DNA of 64,000 nucleotides from CAUJIW01 sp963205175. Its GTDB lineage: Bacteria > Pseudomonadota > Alphaproteobacteria > Sphingomonadales > Sphingomonadaceae. The DNA is taken from NCBI GenBank assembly GCA_041060555.1, contig JBEUDS010000004.1, one strand, 5' to 3'. The notes beneath the pieces were generated by a model. The model was not told the DNA's origin and did not search any database. It saw only the letters and a list, made by a program, of their open reading frames with translations. Positions 1 to 7,949 of this stretch are shown piece after piece. Within the stretch, counting starts at the first letter, position 1, and every line of letters begins with the position of its first letter. Both the position numbers and the translations under genes were made by a program.

Positions 1-77
1 AAGGCATGGCCGAACTCAACCAACCCATGATCGAGGAGGAAAATCAGCCCCTACACATCACCGCCAAAGCCGCCTGA
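1..77 (+). CDS. 3' end of an unidentified gene (cut by window start)
   Basis: An open frame entering from the left edge stops with TGA at 75-77. Its last 23 codons, counted from an internal ATG at 6, are acidic and then end in a short hydrophobic/basic tail (LHITAKAA). It converges on the Fic gene with only 25 bases between the two stops. The fragment is too short to assign a family, and I cannot prove that it is coding. Confidence 0.3.
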   Translation, partial: GMAELNQPMIEEENQPLHITAKAA

Positions 78-102
78 CGATGGCCCACGGCCACAGCCGA
101 AA

Positions 103-945
103 TTACACCACCTTGACGGACGCGACCAGGAAAAAGATCAGCCATTCGCGCATGTGGTTGCCCTGCCGCACGGCCATCAAGTGGTCGACATAGGCGGTTT
201 TGTTCCGTTCGAAGTAGTCGGACAGATAGAGCGCCGGACGCACCAGCAGCTTTTCGGACGCTAAATAGAGCGAGATCATCAGGCGCCCCAGTCGCCCATT
301 ACCGTCGAGGAATGGGTGGATTGTCTCGAACTGGTAATGGGCAATCGCAATCTTGATCAGTGGCGGCACCATGATGTCGGCATTATGCAGGAACTTCTCC
401 AGGTCGCTCATCAAGTCGGGGACATGATCATGGTGGGGTGGCACAAAGGCGGCGTTTTTCAAACTCACCCCAATCCAATTCTGGCTGATTCGGAACTCGC
501 CCGGTCGTTTGGTTTCGCCGCGCACACCGTCCAGCAGGATGGCGTGTGTATCTCGCAGCAGCCTGTTTGAGAGAGGCAGGCGTTCCAGGCTGTCGATAGC
601 GAACGTGATGGCACGAATGTAGTTCTGCACCTCGCTCCAGTCGTCACGCACCTCGGGGAGCAGATCCTCGGCATCCTTGAATGCATCTTCGATGTTGGTC
701 TGAGTGCCCTCGATGCGGCTCGATTGTGTGGCTTCCTTCGCCACGTACATGCGAATGAAAAACTCGATATCGGGAATCAGTTGAGCAAAGGCATTGAGTT
801 CGCCAAGCGCCCGATCCGCTTGACCCAGTAGCTGCAGTACCTGCGGATCGGATATCGTCCAGCCATGATTGATTAACTCAGGCAGAAAGCTGCGATATTC
901 CAGGTGGGCCTCTGGTCGCTCTGCCTGATAGGCTGAAAGATCCAT
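103..945 (-). CDS. Fic family protein (probable AMPylase), C-terminally short
   Basis: This is a 280-residue Fic-domain protein, a family that usually transfers AMP from ATP to a hydroxyl side chain of a target protein. The catalytic motif HPFLDGNGRLGR is intact at residues 210-221. An N-terminal inhibitory motif, SSRIEG at residues 75-80, fits the (S/T)xxxE(G/N) pattern of self-inhibited class II Fic proteins, so activity is probably restrained in cis. The N-terminal helical Fic_N region covers roughly residues 1-100. Relatives are often near 370 residues and end in a winged-helix domain. This one stops about ten residues after the Fic core, which suggests 3' truncation. Base composition and the AT-rich upstream region differ from the GC-rich neighbours, which suggests horizontal transfer (inference). 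The target is unknown. Confidence 0.85.
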   Translation of the reverse strand: MDLSAYQAERPEAHLEYRSFLPELINHGWTISDPQVLQLLGQADRALGELNAFAQLIPDIEFFIRMYVAKEATQSSRIEGTQTNIEDAFKDAEDLLPEVRDDWSEVQNYIRAITFAIDSLERLPLSNRLLRDTHAILLDGVRGETKRPGEFRISQNWIGVSLKNAAFVPPHHDHVPDLMSDLEKFLHNADIMVPPLIKIAIAHYQFETIHPFLDGNGRLGRLMISLYLASEKLLVRPALYLSDYFERNKTAYVDHLMAVRQGNHMREWLIFFLVASVKVV

Positions 946-964
946 ATTTGAGAAACTTCCCTCA

Positions 965-994
965 ATCTGACATTATTGATCCCATATGTCAGAT
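965..994. promoter_or_regulatory. Inverted repeat in AT-rich promoter of the fic gene
   Basis: A perfect 9-bp inverted repeat (ATCTGACAT at 965-973, ATGTCAGAT at 986-994) is separated by 12 bases and begins 20 bases upstream of the fic start codon. Further TCAGAT/TCTGAT hexamers occur at 1019-1024 and 1037-1042. The whole 946-1085 stretch is AT-rich, in sharp contrast to the surroundings. It is a plausible operator for an unknown regulator. No protein is known to bind it. Bases 1086-1161 show nothing I can assign beyond a short startless open frame behind parB. Confidence 0.45.
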
Positions 995-1161
995 TCGTTC
1001 GCCAGCGAATATCTTATTTCAGATTTTTGCCTATTTTCTGATTTATTGATGCTGATGTCATTCAGCGCACACATCACGCAACAGGAACGAGCAGCCTGGC
1101 TCCGGTAAGCGAGGGCGCGTGCCAGCTTGGCCTCAAGGCGCGGATAGAGGCTCGGCTGTCG

Positions 1162-2118
1162 TCACAGCCCCCGGCTGGTCAGCCGGCCGCACAGCTCGTC
1201 GAGCTGGTCGAACGAGGCATAACGCACGGTGAGCACGCCCTTGCCGCCCTGGTCGGCGATTTCCACCTTCATGCCGAGCGCCGCCGCCAGGTCGCGCTCC
1301 AGCGCCACGGTGTCGGCATCCTTGCCGGGTTTCAGCTTGGGCGCCCGGGTGGTGGTAACGGTCTGCTTGGCGGCCTGGGCCAGCAGCTCGGCCTGGCGTA
1401 CGCTCAGGCCTTCCTCGACCACCTTGTCGGCGAGCCCCGCCGGATCGGGGGTCGCGGCGATGGCACGGGCATGGCCCATCGACAGCGCGCCCTCGGCCAC
1501 CAGCGCCCGCACATAGGGGGGCAGGTCGAGCAGCCGCAACAGGTTGGCGACGTGGCTGCGGCTTTTGCTGACCAGCCGGCCGACTTCCTCCTGGGTATGG
1601 CCAAACTCGTCCATCAGCCGGCGATAGCCGTCGGCCTCCTCGATCGGGTTCAAGTCCTGACGCTGGATGTTCTCGATCAGCGCGATTTCCAGCGTCGTCG
1701 CCTCGTCGAGCTCGCGCACCAGCACCGGCAGTTCGTGCAGCGGCACCCGCTGCGAAGCGCGCCAGCGCCGTTCACCAGCGACGATCTCGTACAGGCCAGG
1801 TTTGCCGGGGGCAGGCCGGACCAGCAACGGCTGCAGCACGCCCTGCTCCCGGATCGAAGCGGCAAGGTCGTTCAGCGCTTCCTCGGCGAAGTGGCGTCGC
1901 GGCTGCCGGGGGTTGGCGATGATCTTCTCGATCGGCAGCCGGGTGACGCCGCCACTGACAACAGCGAGGGAGCCCGAGGCCGGCTGCACGACGCCCGCCG
2001 GCTCGGCGGGCGCGGCCTGGGCCGGCGCCGTCGCCGTCGCCGGCACGCTTGCCTGCAGGTCGCCCAGCAGCGCCGACAACCCACGCCCCAGCCCCGATGG
2101 CCGCTTCGCTTCCGCCAT
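1162..2118 (-). CDS. parB: Chromosome partitioning protein ParB
   Basis: ParB is the CTP-dependent clamp that loads at parS and spreads over origin-proximal DNA so that ParA can move the origin. The 318-residue length is typical. The N-terminus carries the conserved GLGRGLSALLGD box that contacts ParA (about residues 9-20). The CTP-binding boxes GERRWRAS and ENIQRQDLNPIEEA follow, then a helix-turn-helix around the VSKSRSHVANLLRLL segment and a C-terminal dimerisation region. It lies 21 bases downstream of parA on the same strand and is surely co-transcribed with it. Two parS sites are present 1.4 kb and 3.5 kb upstream of its start. Confidence 0.97.
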   Translation of the reverse strand: MAEAKRPSGLGRGLSALLGDLQASVPATATAPAQAAPAEPAGVVQPASGSLAVVSGGVTRLPIEKIIANPRQPRRHFAEEALNDLAASIREQGVLQPLLVRPAPGKPGLYEIVAGERRWRASQRVPLHELPVLVRELDEATTLEIALIENIQRQDLNPIEEADGYRRLMDEFGHTQEEVGRLVSKSRSHVANLLRLLDLPPYVRALVAEGALSMGHARAIAATPDPAGLADKVVEEGLSVRQAELLAQAAKQTVTTTRAPKLKPGKDADTVALERDLAAALGMKVEIADQGGKGVLTVRYASFDQLDELCGRLTSRGL

Positions 2119-2139
2119 TTTCTCAATCCTTACAGTATG

Positions 2140-2940
2140 TTAGGCAGCTTCCGCCGGACTCGTTGTGCGCCGCAGCATTTCCGAGGCGAGCCGCATATAG
2201 GCCTCGGAGCCGAGGCAGCGGTGATCGTAGAGCAGCGCCGGCTTGCCATGCGACGGCGCTTCGGACAGACGGACGTTGCGGGGGATCACGGTGTCGAACA
2301 CCACCGAACCGAGGCAGCTCTTGACGTCCGCCGCCACCTGGTCCGACAGCCGGTTGCGCTTGTCGTACATGGTCAGCACCACGCCGAGGATGTTGAGGCC
2401 GGGGTTGAAGTTGGCGCGCACCCGCTCGATGGTCTGCAGCAGCAGCGACAGGCCTTCCAGCGCGAAGAACTCGCACTGCAGCGGCACCAGCACCGACTGG
2501 GCGGCGATCAGCGCATTGATGGTCAGCAGGCCCAGCGACGGCGGGCAATCGATCAGGACGAAATCATAGGCCGCTTCCACGTCCCCCAGCGCGTCCTTGA
2601 GCCGGTGGCTGCGCCGCTCCATGTCCACCAGCTCGATCTCGGCCCCCGACAGATCGACCGTCGAGGGTACGATGGACAGGCCGGGCACCACGGTCGGCTG
2701 GGCCGCCTCCGCCACCGTCGCTTCGCCGAGCAGCACCTGATAGGAGGAAATGGCCCGATGCGCCCGGTCCAGCCCGAGGCCTGTCGAGGCATTGCCCTGC
2801 GGATCGAGATCGATCACCAGCACCTTGCGGCCGACGGCGGCCAGCCCGGTGGCGAGGTTGATGGTGGTGGTCGTCTTGCCGACGCCGCCCTTCTGGTTGG
2901 CGACGGCGATCAGGCGGCGGGTGGGGCCGGCAAGGGTCAT
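2140..2940 (-). CDS. parA: Chromosome partitioning ATPase ParA
   Basis: ParA is the Walker-type ATPase (Soj/MinD superfamily) that forms a nucleoid-bound gradient and pulls ParB-parS complexes. The deviant Walker A motif KGGVGKTTTTINLA lies near the N-terminus (about residues 19-32). Walker B is visible in the DFVLIDCPPSLG segment. I chose ATG at 2,938-2,940 because it overlaps the rsmG stop codon as ATGA, giving 266 residues, the usual length. An in-frame extension to 2,967 would run into rsmG and lacks family similarity. Gene order rsmG-parA-parB is the standard alphaproteobacterial one. Confidence 0.97.
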   Translation of the reverse strand: MTLAGPTRRLIAVANQKGGVGKTTTTINLATGLAAVGRKVLVIDLDPQGNASTGLGLDRAHRAISSYQVLLGEATVAEAAQPTVVPGLSIVPSTVDLSGAEIELVDMERRSHRLKDALGDVEAAYDFVLIDCPPSLGLLTINALIAAQSVLVPLQCEFFALEGLSLLLQTIERVRANFNPGLNILGVVLTMYDKRNRLSDQVAADVKSCLGSVVFDTVIPRNVRLSEAPSHGKPALLYDHRCLGSEAYMRLASEMLRRTTSPAEAA

Positions 2941-3650
2941 CGTTTGGCCTTTCGCTGCACGTCCCACGCCTCAATGATCCGCCCGCGGGGGTCAGACAGA
3001 CTGGCGTGAAGCTGGTGTTGAAATCTCCAGGCGGCTGACGCCTCCGCCAGTTCGGCCTCGACATCCTGACCTTTGGGGAGAATCCAGCGGCTTGATGATG
3101 CCGCGAAGGGGTGGCCCCAGTCAAACAATTGCGTCACTTTTGCCAGCGCTCGGGCCGTCAAAATATCGACCTTGAAGCGCGGCAGCGCCTCCAGCCGGGC
3201 ATTGTGCACGGTCACCCGTTCCGCCAGCCCCAGCGCCTCGACCACCGCTTCGAGAAAGCGGCATTTCTTGGCAATCGACTCCACCAGATGGACATGACGG
3301 GCACCCATGATCGCCATCACCAGGCCAGGAAAACCGGCGCCGGCGCCCATGTCCATCCACACCTTGGTGTCGGGCGCCTCCACGAGCCGCCACAGCTGGG
3401 CCGAATCGAGGATGTGCCGGCGCCAGGCGTCGGGCAGGGTAGCAGGACCGACCAGGTTCAGCTTCTGCTGCCAGTCGCGCAGCAGGGCGAGGTAGCGGGC
3501 CAGCGCCTCGATTGTTCCACGTGGAACATCGAGATCGGCGGCGAGCTGCTCGGGACCGTAGGGGGCAGGGTCGATGGGTGTCGCGGTCATTGCAGAGTCG
3601 GTCATGGCGGAGTCGGTCATGGCGGAGTCGGTCATGGCGAGGTTGGTCAT
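2937..3650 (-). CDS. rsmG: 16S rRNA (guanine527-N7)-methyltransferase RsmG (GidB)
   Basis: RsmG methylates N7 of G527 in 16S rRNA using S-adenosylmethionine, and its loss gives low-level streptomycin resistance. The SAM-binding signature MGAGAGFPGLVMAI and the downstream VHLVESIAKKCRFLEAV segment identify the Rossmann methyltransferase. It is 237 residues from the most upstream start, longer than the usual ~205-215. The excess is an N-terminal array of MTDSA repeats that offers several in-frame ATGs (3,650, 3,635, 3,620, 3,605, 3,590). The first ATG overlaps the mnmG stop as ATGA, so translation is probably coupled, but the true start is uncertain. A parS site is embedded in the coding sequence. 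Confidence 0.95.
   Translation of the reverse strand: MTNLAMTDSAMTDSAMTDSAMTATPIDPAPYGPEQLAADLDVPRGTIEALARYLALLRDWQQKLNLVGPATLPDAWRRHILDSAQLWRLVEAPDTKVWMDMGAGAGFPGLVMAIMGARHVHLVESIAKKCRFLEAVVEALGLAERVTVHNARLEALPRFKVDILTARALAKVTQLFDWGHPFAASSSRWILPKGQDVEAELAEASAAWRFQHQLHASLSDPRGRIIEAWDVQRKAKR
3513..3528. promoter_or_regulatory. parS: parS site 1 (inside rsmG)
   Basis: TGTTCCACGTGGAACA is a perfect 16-bp palindrome with the GTTCCACGTGGAAC core known as ParB's centromere in alphaproteobacteria. In rsmG it is read as codons for DVPRGTI, so the protein sequence tolerates the site. It lies 573 bases upstream of the parA start and about 10.8 kb from the presumed origin. Confidence 0.93.
3595..3639. 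repeat. Three perfect 15-bp tandem repeats at the rsmG 5' end
   Basis: The unit GAGTCGGTCATGGCG (plus strand) is present in three identical copies, with a degenerate fourth next to it. On the coding strand each unit encodes MTDSA and therefore supplies a fresh ATG. Because 15 is a multiple of three, gain or loss of units leaves the frame intact and only lengthens or shortens the RsmG N-terminus. Confidence 0.9.
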
Positions 3651-5542
3651 GCCGAGGCGGCACGAGCCGCGCGGGCGGCCTTCTTGACATGGGCGAGCAG
3701 GGCGGTCAGCGCCGCCGGGGTAATGCCCTGCACCCGCGACGCCGCCCCGAGCGTCGCCGGACGAGCCCGCGCCAGCTTCTCGCGGATTTCCGCCGACAGG
3801 CCATAGACCTGGGCATAGTCGAGGTCGTCCGCCAGCTCCAGCGACTCGTCACGGCGGAAGGCGGCGACATCCGCTTCCTGACGGGCAAGGTAGCTGGCGT
3901 ACTTGCCGTCGGTCTCCACCTGGGCGGCGATCGCCGGCGATACCTCGTCGAGGGCCGGCCACAGCGCCGCCAGGCGGGCCCAGTCGATATCGGGATAACG
4001 CAGCAGATCAAAGCCGGTGCGCAGCACGCCGTCCTGATTGACCGCCAGACCGGCGCGCGCCGCCTGCACCGGCGTCAGCGCGTGGCGCTCCAGCAGCTGG
4101 CGGGCGTGCGCCAGTGCGGCTTCCTTGGCGGTATAAGCCGCCGCGCGAATACCACCGACACAGCCCAGCGCCATGCCGAGCGGGGTCAGTCGCTGGTCGG
4201 CATTGTCGGCACGCAGCCGCAGCCGATACTCAGCGCGGGAAGTGAACATGCGATAGGGCTCGCGGGTGCCCTGGGTGGTGAGATCGTCGATCATCACGCC
4301 GAGATAGGCATCCGCCCGATCGACGATGAACGGCGCCGCCGTGCCACCGCTGCCGGCGGCCAGCGCCGCGTTCAGACCGGCGATCAGCCCCTGGGCGGCG
4401 GCTTCCTCGTAGCCGGTGGTGCCGTTGATCTGGCCGGCGAGGAACAGCCCGCGGGCGGCCCGGGTTTCAAGCGACCGTTTGAGCTGGCGCGGATCGACGA
4501 AATCATACTCGATGGCGTAGCCGGGGCGGATGATCCGCACCTTTTCCAGCCCCGGGATGGTGCGCAGAAAGGCGTCCTGCACGTCCTCGGGCAACGAGGT
4601 CGAGATGCCGTTGGGATAGATGGTCGGGTCGTCCAGCCCCTCGGGTTCCAGGAAAATCTGGTGGCTGTCCTTGTCGGCGAAACGCATCACCTTGTCCTCG
4701 ACCGAGGGGCAATAGCGCGGGCCGACGCCCTCGATCCGTCCGGCATACATCGGCGCCCGATGGATGTTGGCGCGGATGATGTCGTGGGTCGCCGCCGTGG
4801 TGCGGGTGATGTAGCAGGCGAGCTGCGGGTTGACCGGCTCGCCGTCAGCAAGGAAAGAAAACTGCGTCGCCGGCTCGTCGCCCGGCTGGGCTTCAAGCCC
4901 GGCCCAGGCGATGCTGCGACCGTCCAGCCGGGCCGGGGTGCCGGTCTTGAGTCGGCCCAGCGCCAGGCCAAGGCTGGCCAGCCGCTCCGACAGGCCGAGG
5001 GCCGGCGCCTCGCCGACGCGCCCGGCGGGAATCCTCGTCTCGCCGATATGGATGACGCCGCGCAGGAAGGTGCCCGAAGTCAGCACCACCGCGCCACAGT
5101 CCAGCCGCCGGCCGTCGCCGAGCACGACGCCAGCGACACGCGGACCCTCTGGCGTTTCGACCACCACCAGGTCCTCCGCCGCACCGGCGACGATGGTCAG
5201 GTTGGGCGTGGCCGCCAGCGCCGCCTGCATCGCCCGGCGATAAAGCTTGCGGTCGGCCTGGGCTCGCGGCCCCTGTACAGCGGGGCCCTTGCGGCGATTG
5301 AGCAGACGGAACTGGATGCCGGCCGCGTCCGCCACCCGGCCCATCAGGCCGTCGAGCGCGTCGATCTCGCGCACCAGATGGCCCTTGCCGAGCCCGCCGA
5401 TCGCCGGGTTGCAGGACATTTCGCCGATGGTCTCCGGCTTGTGGGTGACCAGCGCGGTGCGCGCGCCAAGCCGCGCGGCCGCCGCCGCAGCCTCGCATCC
5501 GGCGTGTCCGCCGCCCACCACAATCACATCGAATGTCGTCAT
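3647..5542 (-). CDS. mnmG: tRNA uridine-5-carboxymethylaminomethyl modification enzyme MnmG (GidA)
   Basis: MnmG is the FAD protein that, with MnmE, installs the cmnm5 group on wobble uridine 34 of several tRNAs. The 631-residue length is normal. The N-terminal dinucleotide-binding motif VVGGGHAGCEAAAAAARLG (residues 7-25) binds FAD, followed by the family-typical MSCNPAIGGLGKGHLVREID stretch. The C-terminal helical region contacts MnmE and tRNA. It sits between mnmE (94 bases upstream, the gap holding parS site 2) and rsmG (ATGA overlap), the conserved order in this class. Confidence 0.97.
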   Translation of the reverse strand: MTTFDVIVVGGGHAGCEAAAAAARLGARTALVTHKPETIGEMSCNPAIGGLGKGHLVREIDALDGLMGRVADAAGIQFRLLNRRKGPAVQGPRAQADRKLYRRAMQAALAATPNLTIVAGAAEDLVVVETPEGPRVAGVVLGDGRRLDCGAVVLTSGTFLRGVIHIGETRIPAGRVGEAPALGLSERLASLGLALGRLKTGTPARLDGRSIAWAGLEAQPGDEPATQFSFLADGEPVNPQLACYITRTTAATHDIIRANIHRAPMYAGRIEGVGPRYCPSVEDKVMRFADKDSHQIFLEPEGLDDPTIYPNGISTSLPEDVQDAFLRTIPGLEKVRIIRPGYAIEYDFVDPRQLKRSLETRAARGLFLAGQINGTTGYEEAAAQGLIAGLNAALAAGSGGTAAPFIVDRADAYLGVMIDDLTTQGTREPYRMFTSRAEYRLRLRADNADQRLTPLGMALGCVGGIRAAAYTAKEAALAHARQLLERHALTPVQAARAGLAVNQDGVLRTGFDLLRYPDIDWARLAALWPALDEVSPAIAAQVETDGKYASYLARQEADVAAFRRDESLELADDLDYAQVYGLSAEIREKLARARPATLGAASRVQGITPAALTALLAHVKKAARAARAASA

Positions 5543-5620
5543 CGGACCGGTCTATGGAGTCGCGCCGGCAGAGTCAAACCGGGCACGGCAGGCGGCGGGA
5601 CCGAGGGGGGGAGGCGCCCC

Positions 5621-5636
5621 TGTTCCACGTGGAACA
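5621..5636. promoter_or_regulatory. parS: parS site 2 (mnmE-mnmG intergenic)
   Basis: A second copy of the perfect palindrome TGTTCCACGTGGAACA lies immediately after the mnmE stop codon (5,637-5,639), 2.1 kb from site 1. Two identical sites this close would nucleate a single ParB complex about 9 kb from the origin. Confidence 0.93.
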
Positions 5637-6956
5637 TCACTTGCCGATGCAGAAATCGCGGAAGATGACATCCAGCAGTTCCTCGACATCGACCCGCCCG
5701 GTGACCCGGCCAAGACCGCGTGCCGCCAGCCGCAGCTCCTCGGCCGCCAGCACCAGATCCGGCTCGGCCAGCGCCGCATCAAGGCCGGTCAGGCAATCCT
5801 CCAGCGCCCGACGATGGCGGGCGCGGGTGAACAGTGGCGACTCACCCGCGCCGGCGAGGGCCTTGGCCGCCCAATCGCTGAGGCCCGACACCAGATCTGG
5901 GAGGCCTGTGCCAGTGAGCGCCGAAATATGGTAGGTTCCGCCACGCAGGCCGGGGGCACAGCGGGGCTCCAGATCGATCTGCGTCACCACCCGCCAATCG
6001 CCCGGCGACTCGACGCCGGACCAGTCGGGTGTGTCCACCGGCGCCAGCGCCAGCCGCAGATCGGCCGCCGCCGCGCGAGCACGGGCACGGGCGACGCCCT
6101 CGGCCTCGACCGGATCGCTGGTCTCGCGCAGCCCGGCGGTGTCGATCAGCGTCACCGGATAGCCCCCGAGATTGAGGTGCACCTCGATCAGGTCGCGGGT
6201 GGTGCCGGGGATCGCCGAGACGATGGCGACATCGCGCCGGGCCAGAGCGTTGAGCAGACTCGACTTGCCAGCATTGGGCGGGCCGACGATGGCAACGCTC
6301 AACCCCTCGCGCAGCCGCTCGCCGCGATGCCCGTCGGCGAGCGCCGCGCCGATCTCGTCGCGCAGCGCCGCGATGTCGCCACGCACCGTCTGTGACAGCC
6401 CCTCGGGCACGTCCGCCTCGTCCTCGGCGAAATCGATGTCGGCCTCCACATAGGCCAGCAGCCGCACCAGCCGCGACCGCCAGCCCTCCACCCGCGCCGA
6501 CAGGGCGCCCTGCATCTGCCGCAGCGCCTGGCTGCGCTGAGCCTGGGTCTCGGCGTCGATGAGGTCGGCCAGCCCCTCGACCTGGGTGAGGTCGAGCCTG
6601 CCCGCCTCGAAGGCCCGCCGGGTGAACGCGCCGGGCTCGGCCGGCCGGCAACCGGGCAGCGCCGCCAGGGCATCAAGCACGCCGGCCACCACCGCCGTGC
6701 CGCCATGGACGTGCAGCTCCACCACGTCCTCGCCGGTGAAGCTGGCGGGTTTGGGGAACCACAGCACCAGCGCCTCGTCGAGGAGGCTGTTGTCGGCGGG
6801 GTCGCGCAGGGTGCGCAATGCGGCCCGCCGGGGCGCGGGGCAGGGGCGGCCTGTCAGCAGTGCCAGCGCTGCGCCGGCCTGCGGGCCGGACAGCCGCACC
6901 ACCGCCACGCCGGCGGTGCCACGCCCGGAGGAAAGCGCGAAAATGGTGTCGGTCAT
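5637..6956 (-). CDS. mnmE: tRNA modification GTPase MnmE (TrmE)
   Basis: MnmE is the GTPase and folate-binding partner of MnmG in wobble-uridine modification. Of 439 residues, the N-terminal folate-binding domain (about 1-115) contains FALSSGRGTAGVAVVRLSG. A helical domain follows, with an inserted G domain whose P-loop is GPPNAGKSSLLN and whose switch region includes DTAGLRE. The protein ends in the invariant C-terminal CIGK, whose cysteine lies in the active site. It is the first gene of the mnmE-mnmG-rsmG-parA-parB run. Confidence 0.97.
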   Translation of the reverse strand: MTDTIFALSSGRGTAGVAVVRLSGPQAGAALALLTGRPCPAPRRAALRTLRDPADNSLLDEALVLWFPKPASFTGEDVVELHVHGGTAVVAGVLDALAALPGCRPAEPGAFTRRAFEAGRLDLTQVEGLADLIDAETQAQRSQALRQMQGALSARVEGWRSRLVRLLAYVEADIDFAEDEADVPEGLSQTVRGDIAALRDEIGAALADGHRGERLREGLSVAIVGPPNAGKSSLLNALARRDVAIVSAIPGTTRDLIEVHLNLGGYPVTLIDTAGLRETSDPVEAEGVARARARAAAADLRLALAPVDTPDWSGVESPGDWRVVTQIDLEPRCAPGLRGGTYHISALTGTGLPDLVSGLSDWAAKALAGAGESPLFTRARHRRALEDCLTGLDAALAEPDLVLAAEELRLAARGLGRVTGRVDVEELLDVIFRDFCIGK

Positions 6957-7015
6957 GACGGCGGGATCACGATGACAAGATCACGATGGCGGGATCAGGC
7001 GGGGGAAAGCGGTGC

Positions 7016-7252
7016 TCAGGACTTGTTGCCGGTCGCCGCCGACCACAACGCCTTCTGCCACTGGTCGAAGCCCTCGGTCATCATCGGCATCCACTGGCGC
7101 ATCATCTTCTCGATGTCGGCGGCGGAGACGCCCTCCTTCACGAGCTGTTCCATGCGTTCAAGATAGACCCGGTGCAGCGGCGACAGGTCGGGCAGACCGA
7201 GGAAGGTGCGGGCTTCTTCCGGCGTGCAGTCGATGTCGATGTTGATCTTCAT
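7016..7252 (-). CDS. Small DUF6489-type protein of unknown function
   Basis: This is a 78-residue soluble protein starting MKINIDIDCTPEEARTFLGL and rich in methionine and charged helices (MEQLVKEGVSAADIEKMMRQ). It resembles the small alphaproteobacterial DUF6489 family, for which I know no function. The start follows a reasonable GC-rich leader and the gene sits upstream of mnmE on the same strand with a 59-base gap, so it may be the promoter-proximal gene of that operon. There is no signal peptide or membrane segment. Confidence 0.75.
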   Translation of the reverse strand: MKINIDIDCTPEEARTFLGLPDLSPLHRVYLERMEQLVKEGVSAADIEKMMRQWMPMMTEGFDQWQKALWSAATGNKS

Positions 7253-7360
7253 GGCTGAACCCCCGTCCGCTGCGTCTTGCCCATCCTCGCGGCGACACGC
7301 CGATCCTTGCGCGTCGCGACGCGGTCAGTCTAACCTCTGGCATCTTCGGGAGAAAGCACA

Positions 7361-7822
7361 ATGCCGAGCCTGTCGCTGCATTCGCCGCTGGGCGAGATCA
7401 CCCTGCATGAAGGCGCTGGCGACGACGGCGCACCGGCCATCGTCGCGCTCGACTGGGGCTGGGGCTCGCACCAGGAGCCGACGCCGCTGCTGGTGGAGGC
7501 CAAGCGTCAGCTCGACGCCTATTTCGACGGCACGCTGGCGCGTTTCACCCTGCCGCTGGCCCCCGACGGCACCCCCTTCCAGCGCCGCGTCTGGGCAGCG
7601 ATGCAGACCATTCCCAAGGGCGAGACCCGGCGCTACCGCGATCTCGCCGCCATGGTCGGCAGTGGTCCGCGCGCCATTGGCGGCGCCTGCGGCCGCAACC
7701 CGATTCCCGTCATCATCCCGTGCCACCGGGTGTTGGCGGCCAACGGGCCGGGCGGCTATTCCGGCCATGACGGACTGGACACCAAACGGGCGCTGCTGCG
7801 GCTGGAGGGTGTCACCATCTGA
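7361..7822 (+). CDS. ogt: Methylated-DNA-[protein]-cysteine S-methyltransferase
   Basis: It repairs O6-alkylguanine by irreversible transfer of the alkyl group to its own cysteine. The active-site motif IPCHRV is present with the acceptor Cys121. The helix-turn-helix segment around FQRRVWAAMQTIPKGETRRY and the GGYSGHDGLDTKRALLRLEG tail are characteristic. At 153 residues it matches the short Ogt/MGMT form without an Ada regulatory domain. It is on the plus strand, opposite to the mnmE block, with no obvious operon partner. The symbol ogt is by family, not by orthology proof. Confidence 0.92.
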   Translation: MPSLSLHSPLGEITLHEGAGDDGAPAIVALDWGWGSHQEPTPLLVEAKRQLDAYFDGTLARFTLPLAPDGTPFQRRVWAAMQTIPKGETRRYRDLAAMVGSGPRAIGGACGRNPIPVIIPCHRVLAANGPGGYSGHDGLDTKRALLRLEGVTI

Positions 7823-7949
7823 GTGCCCGCGCGGGCCGCTCCACCCGGCATCCGTCCGGCGCGTGGTGGCAACCCGACATCAATTGGTCACCTGACATCT
7901 CCCGGCGTTGGCGCTACATGCGGACAGTCATTTTCAGGAGGAGGCACCC

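Noticed and set aside
1070..1161. Startless minus-strand open frame just after parB
   Set aside because: It has no start codon or recognisable family. It could be a remnant of a gene cut by the fic insertion, but evidence is insufficient.
1471..3009. Long plus-strand open frame across parB and parA
   Set aside because: It is the complement of two certain genes in GC-rich DNA, has no family motif and is strongly His/Arg/Gln-biased as expected of a shadow frame.
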